Part shown: positions 44,142 through 52,070 of the stretch, piece by piece
Numbering within the stretch: position 1 is the first letter of the stretch
Layout: every line of letters starts with the position of its first letter
Notes under the pieces: generated by a model
Seen by the model: the letters and a program-made list of their open reading frames with translations, nothing else
Told to the model about the DNA's origin: nothing
The model's database searches: none
Source of the DNA: Candidatus Sulfotelmatobacter sp.
GTDB taxonomy: Bacteria; Acidobacteriota; Terriglobia; Terriglobales; Acidobacteriaceae
DNA: 64,000 nucleotides
Direction: 5' to 3'
Assembly: GCA_030041215.1 (NCBI GenBank)
Contig: JASHOH010000006.1
Location: 17,775-81,774, forward strand
Translations under genes and position numbers: made by a program

Positions 44142-45869
44142 TCAGGGTGTGTAGGGTTGCAGAATCGGTGGCGACGATCCAGCGTGTACGGTCCAGAACT
44201 GCCGCCTAGGATAGTAATTCAGCAATTCCTGGTTTTGCTTCGGCCCCATGTCTCGTGCCCAAACGATTTTCGAGCCATCAATATCGGCGAGGTTATATAC
44301 CCATTCACGGTCCAGATCGAAATCTGGAGAGTAACTCACCAGCACCACATGCTCACCCGGAAGCGCGTTCAGTTCTTGAACAACGGCTGCCCGCTCCATG
44401 TCGCCGTGTTGGAACTCTTTCTCGGGATGGACGTGCGTCACCGCTAAACCGACACGCAGCACAACCGTTCCAATGTAAACCACGGTGACAGCGCGCACGA
44501 ACGCCAGGCCCACGGGTCGCCCGCGCCAGCGAAACATCCGCGCGTGCCTCATGCACTGCATTACGATCAGAAAAAGCAGTGCCGTCGCCGGGGCAATGTA
44601 ATGTGGCAGGAACCAGGTTTCAGCCTGAACGCCTAGTACAAAAATGATGAGGATCATCCAGGGCACGCGCATTTTGCGGTCGCGCAACGCCCATGGCAGC
44701 GCGATGAACGCGAACAATAACGGCGGGTTCAGATAGACTCGCCAAAAATCGTAAAGTGTTTGTCCGGTCTTGTGAATGAATCCACCGAGCGTCCGGTTTT
44801 CACGCCATTGCCTCAGCTCGCGTTCGTATTGCGCCTGCATTTTGGCGTGATGATATGTCTTCTGCGGCCACGCCGATTGCCAGATGAAATAACGTCCCGT
44901 GCCATACATCTCGCGGTTGACTTCATACGTCATGCGAAATGGGCTGCCGGTGACGCGGTAATAGTAATAACCGGTCCAGGCCGCGAGCGGGGTGAGCGTC
45001 AAAACCAAGGACAGGACGAACCTCTTGATCGAAACCCGTAGCGGAGGTGCGCGCCGGCCCAGCATCCATATCAGCAAAGCTAAGGCCACTCCGACGCTCA
45101 GCAACAATCCTTCATACGGACGTGTATTCGCCAGAATGAACAAACCAATTCCCATGATCACGGCGTTACGCCACGAAGGGCGGCGTTTGATTCTGGGCAA
45201 CGCGCCGAGAATCAAGGCTCCGCCGAGGGCAGGAAGGCTGGCGCACCAATATCCGTTGATCCAATAGCTCAGCAGGCCAAGACGGGGAATAGTAAGCACG
45301 CCGCCGAGTAGCGGCCAGCGCAAGGGCAGCCAGCCTTGCAGCATCCAGCAGATGGCGGCGCACATTACGGCCGCAGTCAGCAATTGTCCGATCCATGGAT
45401 TGCCCAAAATCTCGCCGAACGCCAGCACCAAGCCCTGGCCCGGCGGGTACATCGACATGTAGGTGGGGTGCCAGATCACATGGAAGGTTTCGAAGTGAAT
45501 CCACATCGGGTGTGGAGGGTTTGTCAGCCGCTCGTGGGCGAAGGTGTCGCCGGCGAGCAGATAGCTGAATTCGTCGTGCCGTTGAGGCAGAGGAATGCCG
45601 GAGACCGGAATTACGGCAGCTCTAATTGTCAGCAGCGCCAAGCCCACCAGAACTACGCAAAGCCCTTTTCGCGTGGCGAGCGACTTGCCAAACCGTTCCA
45701 GCCGCTTCAGTCCAACCGCTGACCAGAGTCCCGGAGACCTGATCTGCAAATACACCAGGACAGCCACGATCGCAACCGACTTCAAGATACCCAAAATTGT
45801 GAAAAGGATCGGGTGTGCAATCAGCAAGGCGGCAATTGGAGGTGGGGTGGAACTAATCCCGCGAATCAT
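44142..45869 (-). CDS. polytopic GT39-like glycosyltransferase
   Basis: 575 residues with about 12 membrane helices. Its N-terminal extracellular motif QRHDEFSYLLAGDTFAHERL carries the Asp-Glu pair typical of ArnT/PMT/GT83-type lipid-phosphate-sugar transferases. It probably transfers a sugar from a polyprenyl phosphate to a surface acceptor. Its start overlaps the end of the upstream GT39 gene by 17 bp, so the two form a coupled pair. Substrate and acceptor are unknown. Confidence 0.85.
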   Translation of the reverse strand: MIRGISSTPPPIAALLIAHPILFTILGILKSVAIVAVLVYLQIRSPGLWSAVGLKRLERFGKSLATRKGLCVVLVGLALLTIRAAVIPVSGIPLPQRHDEFSYLLAGDTFAHERLTNPPHPMWIHFETFHVIWHPTYMSMYPPGQGLVLAFGEILGNPWIGQLLTAAVMCAAICWMLQGWLPLRWPLLGGVLTIPRLGLLSYWINGYWCASLPALGGALILGALPRIKRRPSWRNAVIMGIGLFILANTRPYEGLLLSVGVALALLIWMLGRRAPPLRVSIKRFVLSLVLTLTPLAAWTGYYYYRVTGSPFRMTYEVNREMYGTGRYFIWQSAWPQKTYHHAKMQAQYERELRQWRENRTLGGFIHKTGQTLYDFWRVYLNPPLLFAFIALPWALRDRKMRVPWMILIIFVLGVQAETWFLPHYIAPATALLFLIVMQCMRHARMFRWRGRPVGLAFVRAVTVVYIGTVVLRVGLAVTHVHPEKEFQHGDMERAAVVQELNALPGEHVVLVSYSPDFDLDREWVYNLADIDGSKIVWARDMGPKQNQELLNYYPRRQFWTVHAGSSPPILQPYTP

Positions 45870-47178
45870 CGGATGTCTTCGTGTGAATGCGGTTCTTTCC
45901 CGCTTCGGTCAGCAAATACACGCCTAGAATCGCCATTTCCGGCTCGATGGGATGTCGGTAGCGCTGGCTGGTAAAGACGACGTAGTAAACGGCGGGATAG
46001 AAGAGGATCAGCCAAAACAAAAGCCATGCTCCCGGCCTGCGCTGGCGCAACGCACGGCCAAGCCCCCAGAACATGAGCACAGAAGAGGCGAGAAAAAGCG
46101 AATTCTTTACCTGTGAAAGCCACCATACCTGCGCCAGACGCGGCCCGCCCGCCCAGAAATAAATGAAGCGTTTCAGGCAAAGCACGGCGAAGCGGCCGTA
46201 ATCTGCCTTGATGTAGTCCATCGCCTGTTGCTTGCGCATGGCGATGTAGGGCAGCTCGCCCATAGCTTCATACTGCCGAAGTCCGTACAGATCCTGGGTT
46301 GGGTGCAGGTACTGCATCCAGGTCCCATCGGCAAGGCGTCCGTTCCCTAGCCGCAGTTCGGCGCCGAAGTTGTCGCGGATAAAAATCAACTTGTGGAACG
46401 TTACATAATTTCTCACTATCCACGGCGTGATGCAGGCAATGAACACAACCGACGCAAGCGCAACACCTGCCAAAGACTTCTTGCCGCCCTTCCCCCGCCG
46501 ATACCAGGCCCACAATCCCGATGCTGGCAGAAATGAAACCAGCACGGTGCTGTTCAGCGCCGCAATGCCCCAAAGCAGACCGAACCAAAACCACGGCTTC
46601 AGTCGATCGCGATCTTCCATCGTAAGCGCAAGCCAAAACAAAACTGCGATCAGCAGAGCCGAAAGGCTCGTCTCCCAAACCCAGCGCGTACACCAGGCCA
46701 TAGCGTAAGGAAGCAAGGCCCAGGTCCAGGCTGCGCCGACTGCGACTTTTTCGGAAAAGATTCGCCGCGCGATAAAAAAAATCGGAATGCAGGTCAGCGC
46801 AGAGAACATGCTGTTGATCGACAACAGAAAGAAAGCCGACGCCTGCGAGTAAATTCCGAATAGACGAAACACTCCCGCAGTGAGGTATGGGTACAGCGGC
46901 GGCTCCCATGCGGTCGGCCCGGTTGGCGCTTCGAAAGGATTGCTGAATCCGTGTCCTGAGGCGATGGCCGCGCCGATGCGGCCCATTTCCCAGCCAAAGC
47001 CGAAGTTATGATAGGCGGCATTGAACCTGTAGGTGTGGCCAATGATGATCCAGCCGATTCGCAGCAGGGCCCCAATGCCGAACATCCAAAACATTGAAGT
47101 GCGGATGCGGCGCCAGAATTTTCGGAGTCGAATTGCCGTGCTCGCCGGCTCAACCGTGGCGGCGGGATTCGGATTCAT
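45853..47178 (-). CDS. polytopic GT39-like glycosyltransferase
   Basis: 441 residues from ATG 47178 (the track's 47241 start adds a leader-like stretch without helices). About 10-11 membrane helices. The first outer loop has FGFGWEMGRIGAAIASGHG and PTGPTAWEPPLYPYL, the region that holds the catalytic acidic residue in ArnT/PMT-type enzymes. It heads a two-gene unit with the next GT39-like protein and lies divergent from nuoB across a repeat-rich gap. Confidence 0.85.
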   Translation of the reverse strand: MNPNPAATVEPASTAIRLRKFWRRIRTSMFWMFGIGALLRIGWIIIGHTYRFNAAYHNFGFGWEMGRIGAAIASGHGFSNPFEAPTGPTAWEPPLYPYLTAGVFRLFGIYSQASAFFLLSINSMFSALTCIPIFFIARRIFSEKVAVGAAWTWALLPYAMAWCTRWVWETSLSALLIAVLFWLALTMEDRDRLKPWFWFGLLWGIAALNSTVLVSFLPASGLWAWYRRGKGGKKSLAGVALASVVFIACITPWIVRNYVTFHKLIFIRDNFGAELRLGNGRLADGTWMQYLHPTQDLYGLRQYEAMGELPYIAMRKQQAMDYIKADYGRFAVLCLKRFIYFWAGGPRLAQVWWLSQVKNSLFLASSVLMFWGLGRALRQRRPGAWLLFWLILFYPAVYYVVFTSQRYRHPIEPEMAILGVYLLTEAGKNRIHTKTSDDSRD

Positions 47179-47230
47179 GAATAATTCTATTTGTAACTGA
47201 GACGGGGAGCGCGGGCAACTCGCCGGGCAC

Positions 47231-47316
47231 GCTGTTAGCAATTGGCATTTGGCCCTGATGGGGTCCTTCGCTGAGATCTGTTTGGACGAGTGCTAATAGC
47301 CAATGCTGATTGCTGC
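47231..47316. repeat. heptad inverted-repeat element upstream of nuoB
   Basis: Left arm GCTGTTA GCAATTG GCATTTG GCCCTGA (47231-47258). Right arm TGCTAAT AGCCAAT GCTGATT GCTGCTC (47291-47318). The right arm reads as an imperfect reverse complement of the left. Period 7. Confidence 0.6.
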
Positions 47317-47337
47317 TCATCGGCCCGACTGTATAAT
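47310..47337 (+). promoter_or_regulatory. nuoB promoter candidate
   Basis: TTGCTG (47310-47315), 16-bp spacer, TATAAT (47332-47337). The -35 lies inside the heptad arm. A GAGGT sits 6 bases before the ATG at 47355, so the leader would be about 12 nt. Confidence 0.6.
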
Positions 47338-47354
47338 GTTGCTCGAGGTCACCT

Positions 47355-47915
47355 ATGGCCTGGCTGCAAAATAAGTTCGAGAAGAATTTTCTAATCACCA
47401 CAGTCGATTACGTCTTCAACTGGGCGCGCAAGTCCGCCGTGTGGCCGATGACCTTCGGCCTGGCCTGCTGCGCCATTGAAATGATCGCGTCTTCGACGGC
47501 GCGCTTCGACATTGCGCGCTTTGGGTCTGAAGTGTTTCGTCCCAGCCCGCGGCAGAGCGATCTGATGATCGTCGCCGGCACGGTGACGTTGAAGATGGCG
47601 CCGGTGGTCAAACGCATCTACGATCAGATGCCGGACCCGAAGTGGGTGATCTCGATGGGCGCCTGCTCGTCTGTGGGCGGGCCGTTCAATACTTATGCGG
47701 TGTTGCAAGGGGTCGACAAGATTGTCCCGGTCGATGTCTATGTGACCGGCTGCCCGCCGCGTCCCGAGAATCTTTTTTATGCGCTGCTCAAACTGCAAGA
47801 CAAAATCGGCACCATGACAGTGGCCAAGAAGCCCACCGAAGTGCGGCTCGATGCGAACATGCTGGAGGCGTTTAAAAAGCAAGTCATGATTGCCCAAACT
47901 TTGCAACCGAAATGA
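47355..47915 (+). CDS. nuoB: NADH-quinone oxidoreductase subunit B
   Basis: 186 residues. Peripheral-arm subunit of complex I that carries the N2 [4Fe-4S] cluster, which passes electrons to quinone. Ligands are seen: ACCAIEM (two adjacent Cys), [10 protein letters not shown] and [10 protein letters not shown]. It is full length. The neighbours are GT39 genes and a Rieske protein, so nuoB stands apart from the rest of a nuo operon, as seen in some Acidobacteriota. GAGGT precedes the start. A REP half-unit follows the stop immediately. Confidence 0.96.
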   Translation: MAWLQNKFEKNFLITTVDYVFNWARKSAVWPMTFGLACCAIEMIASSTARFDIARFGSEVFRPSPRQSDLMIVAGTVTLKMAPVVKRIYDQMPDPKWVISMGACSSVGGPFNTYAVLQGVDKIVPVDVYVTGCPPRPENLFYALLKLQDKIGTMTVAKKPTEVRLDANMLEAFKKQVMIAQTLQPK

Positions 47916-47919
47916 GGGC

Positions 47920-47944
47920 GATCCTTCGCGGCGCTCAGGACGAC
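47920..47944. repeat. REP-like half-unit after nuoB
   Basis: GATCCTTCGCGGCGCTCAGG and CGAC. It matches the arm seen in the 43893-44090 element and begins 4 bases after the nuoB stop. Confidence 0.5.
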
Positions 47945-48022
47945 CGCTCCGCAGTCGGCTTCAAGAAGCAAGGTCATGATCGCGCAAACCCAAATAGCTC
48001 AGCCGCCAGAAATACAAATGTA

Positions 48023-48066
48023 GGGACAGCCGCCCCCGGCTGTCCGGCAGAGCGAAGCTCGGCAGC
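48023..48066 (+). repeat. 44-bp inverted repeat, left copy around the Rieske gene
   Basis: Contains two hairpins: GACAGCCG with CGGCTGTC, and GAGC-GAA-GCTC. Matches the reverse complement of 48411-48454 in 42 of 44 positions. Followed by TTTTTT, so it may also terminate nuoB transcripts. Confidence 0.85.
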
Positions 48067-48089
48067 TTTTTTCTCGAATCAAGATCAAG

Positions 48090-48395
48090 ATGGCTTTCAT
48101 AAAGCTCACTGCTCAATCCGCCCTTCCCGCCACCAACGAAGCCAAAGAATTCCCCTGCGGCAACAAGACCATCTGCATTGCCAACGTAAACGGAACCTAC
48201 AGTGCGATGGACAACATTTGCCTTCACCGCGGTGGTCCGCTCGGGCAAGGAATGATCGAAGGCGGCAAAGTGATTTGTCCGTGGCATGGTTGGGCGTGGG
48301 ACGCGAAGACAGGCGTAGCAGAACAAGATTCGAGAATGAAAGTTGCTCTATATCCTCTGAAAATCGAGAACGGTGAGGTGATGATTGAAATATAG
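48090..48395 (+). CDS. Rieske-type [2Fe-2S] ferredoxin
   Basis: 101 residues, a stand-alone Rieske protein of the small ferredoxin type. Cluster ligands are ICLHRGGPL (C-x-H) and ICPWHGWAW (C-x-x-H). No membrane helix or signal peptide, so it is cytoplasmic and probably serves an oxygenase or a reductase. It lies alone between two near-identical inverted repeats (48023-48066 and 48411-48454), which form a 432-bp cassette. No oxygenase gene is adjacent. Confidence 0.93.
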   Translation: MAFIKLTAQSALPATNEAKEFPCGNKTICIANVNGTYSAMDNICLHRGGPLGQGMIEGGKVICPWHGWAWDAKTGVAEQDSRMKVALYPLKIENGEVMIEI

Positions 48396-48410
48396 TTGCT
48401 CGCAACAGCG

Positions 48411-48454
48411 GCTGCCGAGCTTCGCTCGGCCGGACAGCCGAGGGCGGCTGTCCC
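48411..48454 (-). repeat. 44-bp inverted repeat, right copy around the Rieske gene
   Basis: Hairpins CCGAGC-TTC-GCTCGG and GGACAGCC ... GGCTGTCC. Reverse complement differs from 48023-48066 at two positions only. Confidence 0.85.
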
Positions 48455-48482
48455 TGCATGTGTCTTATTAATATCGGCTTCT

Positions 48483-49727
48483 TTATCCTAGATAGTGCAG
48501 GAACTTTGCCGGCTTATTCTCGTAACCCGGAAACACTTCACTTAAATTCCTATTTCCCACGTGGCGCAAAACGGCCTCGCCAAGCACCTGCCTGAAATCT
48601 GTGGTTAACGCCAGATCGCGGCCCTCATAAAGCTGCGACTGATCGAGTTCCGACCAGCGGCCATAGACCCGGCCTCCGCGAACCGGCCCGCCCAGCACGA
48701 ACATCACGTTCGCGTGGCCGTGATCGGTCCCGCGATTGCCGTTTTCGCGCGCGGTACGGCCGAATTCCGACATCGTCACGACAACTGTGTCCTCGCCGAG
48801 ATCGCCGAGGTCTTTCCAGAACGCAGCAATTGATTGAGAAAACTCGCGCAACACATTGGCAATCTGCCCGTCGACTGCGCCTTCGTTCACGTGATGGTCC
48901 CAGCCGCCGATATCGGCAAATGCGACCTGCACGCCGAGGTTAGCTTTGATCAGTTGCGCGAGCTGGCGAAGGCTGTCGCCGAAGCGTCCTTTGGGATACT
49001 CAACGCCGGGTGCAGGTTTATATTTCCCCGGGTCGGCGGACTTCAGCATTTTCACGGCGTCAAATGTCTCTTCGCCTGTGCCGTGCAGCACAGCGTCGGA
49101 GGAGTGGTCATACATAGCCTCGAATGCACTTGCAACCGGCGAAGACTTCGCGTTTCGTCCGCCGACGGTGAAGTCGTTGATGTTGTTCATGGCAATCGCT
49201 GGTTCCGGCCCGCTCAGAATTCGCGGAATCGATGGCCCCATCGCGATGGCCTGAAATGGGGACCTTTGTGGCCGGCCCGGCAGGTCGTGCAGGCAGCGGT
49301 TCAGCCAGCCATCCTCTGTCGCTTTCAGGCCGGGAGTGCCCGCTTCCATGTAATCCTGCGCGTCGAAATGCGAGCGCGTAGGATCGGGCGACCCCGCCGC
49401 ATGAACAATGGCAAGATGCCGCTGCGCCCACAATGGCTGAAAAGGCGCGAGCGACGGATGCAGGCCGAAAAATCCGTCGAGATCGATCACGGACCTGCGT
49501 GGAATGTTGATACTCGGCCGCATCGCGTAATACTGCGGTTCGGCGTGAGGCACAACAATGTTCAAGCCATCGGCGGCGCCGCGCTGAAAAATAACCACAA
49601 GGCGTTTCGTGCCCGAGGCTGCCTGGGCGGCGCCCATCGCTGCACGCGCCAGAAAGCTCGGGACTGCCGCCGTGCCAACGATGGCCAGCGCCCCGTTGCA
49701 AATGAAAATTCGTCGTGTGATGGACAT
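48483..49727 (-). CDS. DUF1501 family Tat-exported protein
   Basis: About 414 residues from ATG 49727. A Tat-type leader (ITRRIFICNGALAIVGTAAV) is followed by the DUF1501 core, an alkaline-phosphatase-like fold: LVVIFQRGAADGLNIVVPHA, GWDHHVNEG, TVVVTMSEFGRTARENGNRG, TDHGHANVMFVLGG. Its partner DUF1800 gene lies upstream on the same strand, 88 bp away; the two are nearly always paired in Acidobacteriota, Planctomycetes and others. Role unproven (possibly surface or secretion related). Confidence 0.93.
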   Translation of the reverse strand: MSITRRIFICNGALAIVGTAAVPSFLARAAMGAAQAASGTKRLVVIFQRGAADGLNIVVPHAEPQYYAMRPSINIPRRSVIDLDGFFGLHPSLAPFQPLWAQRHLAIVHAAGSPDPTRSHFDAQDYMEAGTPGLKATEDGWLNRCLHDLPGRPQRSPFQAIAMGPSIPRILSGPEPAIAMNNINDFTVGGRNAKSSPVASAFEAMYDHSSDAVLHGTGEETFDAVKMLKSADPGKYKPAPGVEYPKGRFGDSLRQLAQLIKANLGVQVAFADIGGWDHHVNEGAVDGQIANVLREFSQSIAAFWKDLGDLGEDTVVVTMSEFGRTARENGNRGTDHGHANVMFVLGGPVRGGRVYGRWSELDQSQLYEGRDLALTTDFRQVLGEAVLRHVGNRNLSEVFPGYENKPAKFLHYLG

Positions 49728-49757
49728 ATGAGTCTGCCTAGCTGGTAATTCCGCCAA

Positions 49758-49818
49758 AAGCTGTCAGCTCTCAGCTGGCCGGCAAAACTGATAGCCGACG
49801 GCTGAAAGCTGACAGCTA
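49758..49818. repeat. AGCTNNN heptad inverted-repeat element between DUF1800 and DUF1501
   Basis: Left arm AGCTGTC AGCTCTC AGCTGGC. Right arm GATAGCC GACGGCT GAAAGCT GACAGCT AT. The right arm overlaps the DUF1800 stop codon (TAG at 49816-49818). Confidence 0.7.
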
Positions 49819-51918
49819 TCTCCTCTGAAACTCCGGCGACCCCAGCAGCAATCCTGCAACCGTGTTTGGGCTGGCTTTTTTTTTCGCCTGCAATTGCGAG
49901 AGGATTGAATCGTGCGTCTGCTGCGAGACGCCGCCCGGAACCAGACTGCTCTCCAGCGAGAGAAGCGCCGCCGCCGCGTCCGGCGAAGGCGAAGCGTTGC
50001 CCGCCAGTTTGACCAGGTCCAGCGAGACTCCTTTGATCTTCCCGTTGGCCAGCGCCACAGCAAAATTCATGCGGTTGAGCAGCGCCGCCGAACTCACCCA
50101 GGTTTCAGCCTTCATCGAATAACCCGTCGGGGGCTGCGATCCATATAGCGGCATGCCCATATTCGCAATCTGTCGCGTCAATGGCAACGCATCGTCAATG
50201 TTCGCCCCTGAGGCGCGAACCGCCGACACGACAAACTCCAGCGGCGTCTTTAGTTTCGCTCGATAAGCCGAATCGTCCCAGAACTCCGGTGAATGAAACA
50301 TCGTGCCCAGCACTTCGCCAATGTCACCTTTTTTCTTCAGGAAAGTCTTCGACATTCGATCGACCAACGAAGATGGCGGATCGTCAGAGACGAATCGCTG
50401 TGCCAGCTTGAGTGAAATAAAATGTGCGGTCTGCGGACTCGTCGCCAGTCGGTGCAGCAGCTCCAGGCCTTCTTCTTCACCCTTCGGCCTGATCTTGTGG
50501 TCCATCACAAATTTCGGCCCCGGCTCATGCATGCGCGGATCGAATTTGAATCCGCCTCCCTCGGCTGGTTTGTCGATCGTCCATCCCGTAAACACTTTCG
50601 CCGTTTCGGTTACATCGCGCTGCGAATAGCCGCCGTTCACGCTGACTGTGTGCAGTTCAAGCAGCTCGCGGCCGTAATTTTCATTCAGTCCGTTCGCCCG
50701 CTTAGGAGGATTGGGCCGCGAATACGGCCCCGGATGCAGCGGCAGCCCCAGCGCCTGCGGCGAATGCGGTCCCACGCTCATAAAGTTGTCCAAATAAAAA
50801 AGCATCGCCGGGCTTTTCGCTGTCGCGACCAGCAAATCGTCAAACCTGCCCAAGGCATGCGGACGAATCACGTCGCGCTCATAACTGGTCACCATCATGC
50901 GGTCGAGGCCTTTATCGATGAAAACGTTGAAGTGGTTGAACCAGAAATCGGTCATCACTTCTTCGAGCTGGCGCTGGCTGTAGATAGCGCGCAGAAGTTT
51001 TGCCTGCGTCAGCTCGCTCATCACGGGCTGGACCGGATTATTCATCGCCATCAACGTTTCTTTTTGCGCCGGGTTCAAGCCCCGCAGAAATTCCTCACCC
51101 TTGCCGCCGCGAAGCTGGTTGGCAAATACATACTGCGCTGCCGGCGACATACTCATAATTTTTTTGTAACGCTCATCCGGAGGCAGGCTCGGCAGTTGCT
51201 GGACATCGAGATCTCTGTAAAGTTTTTCTTCGCTTATGCGCGCCTGCTCTTTTTCTTCGGGCGTTAATTTCCGGGGAGCAGTCGCTCCTGGGCTTTCCCC
51301 TCCGCGGTCGGTCATCGTGTCCGCCCAATTCTCGTTGGCACCCGAGTTCATCGTCCCGCTGCCGCTGCTGGCAGAATTCTCCTCGCCAGCAGCTCCCGCT
51401 CCCGGCGCCTTATTCGTCATAGCCCAAGAGTCTGGATTCCCTCCATCCGCAGCCGAACCCTTTGCCACCTTGCTCGTGGCTTCCTCCAATTCTTTCTTCT
51501 CTTCAATCCTTGCCAATTGGACCCCGTAAATGGCGCGCTGCACAGGATCCGTTGGCATCGGTTTCTTGCCGTTCTTCACCTCGTTGATTTCTTGCGGATT
51601 GGGAAACTCTTCGGCAATCTCGCGATCGGACATGCGCAATGTACGAAAGGGTTGGAGACGAGTGTCGAGCGCACTGTCATCGATCATTTCGGGATGGAGT
51701 TGCAGATCAATCCAGCGGTCGACGCCCATGGCCATGACCTGCTGAACATCGCCGGGGCGCGGGCCGAAAGTCAGGCGATTGAGGGCATGCAGTGCGCGCT
51801 TCGAATCATCCGCCGGAGTGGCTGCCTTCTCTTTCTTGCCTGCCAGAACCTGCGAAACCGGACACGCCAGGCTGAAGCAGAGCACAAGAGCAGCTAACTG
51901 AGTTCGGCCCAGGCGCAT
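49816..51918 (-). CDS. DUF1800 family exported protein
   Basis: About 700 residues from ATG 51918 (TTGGAG upstream). A signal segment (LAALVLCFSLACPVSQVLAG) is followed by ALHALNRLTFGPRPGDVQQV, the conserved DUF1800 opening, and later RAIYSQRQLEEVMTDFWFNH FNV and NGLNENYGRELLELHTVSVN. A low-complexity Gly/Ser/Asn insert sits around residue 170-220. It is usually co-expressed with the DUF1501 protein downstream. The last codons and stop (FQRR, TAG) run into the heptad repeat. Confidence 0.92.
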   Translation of the reverse strand: MRLGRTQLAALVLCFSLACPVSQVLAGKKEKAATPADDSKRALHALNRLTFGPRPGDVQQVMAMGVDRWIDLQLHPEMIDDSALDTRLQPFRTLRMSDREIAEEFPNPQEINEVKNGKKPMPTDPVQRAIYGVQLARIEEKKELEEATSKVAKGSAADGGNPDSWAMTNKAPGAGAAGEENSASSGSGTMNSGANENWADTMTDRGGESPGATAPRKLTPEEKEQARISEEKLYRDLDVQQLPSLPPDERYKKIMSMSPAAQYVFANQLRGGKGEEFLRGLNPAQKETLMAMNNPVQPVMSELTQAKLLRAIYSQRQLEEVMTDFWFNHFNVFIDKGLDRMMVTSYERDVIRPHALGRFDDLLVATAKSPAMLFYLDNFMSVGPHSPQALGLPLHPGPYSRPNPPKRANGLNENYGRELLELHTVSVNGGYSQRDVTETAKVFTGWTIDKPAEGGGFKFDPRMHEPGPKFVMDHKIRPKGEEEGLELLHRLATSPQTAHFISLKLAQRFVSDDPPSSLVDRMSKTFLKKKGDIGEVLGTMFHSPEFWDDSAYRAKLKTPLEFVVSAVRASGANIDDALPLTRQIANMGMPLYGSQPPTGYSMKAETWVSSAALLNRMNFAVALANGKIKGVSLDLVKLAGNASPSPDAAAALLSLESSLVPGGVSQQTHDSILSQLQAKKKASPNTVAGLLLGSPEFQRR

Positions 51919-51988
51919 GCGTACTCCAAGGCACAAAAGAAGAGTTTGTCCATATTATCAACCCGGATGGGACGAAAAGGTTGCTACC

Positions 51989-52070
51989 GAAGCAAGAAGC
52001 CGACAGCTTTCAGCCGTTAGCTCTCGGCAGATCGGCTGATGTCCGAAAGCTGACAGCTGATAGCTGCTGC
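51989..52070. repeat. AGCTNNN heptad inverted-repeat element between HD-GYP and DUF1800 genes
   Basis: Left arm AGCCGAC AGCTTTC AGCCGTT AGCTCTC. Right arm GGCTGAT GTCCGAA AGCTGAC AGCTGAT AGCTGCT. It ends on the base before the HD-GYP stop codon. Confidence 0.72.
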
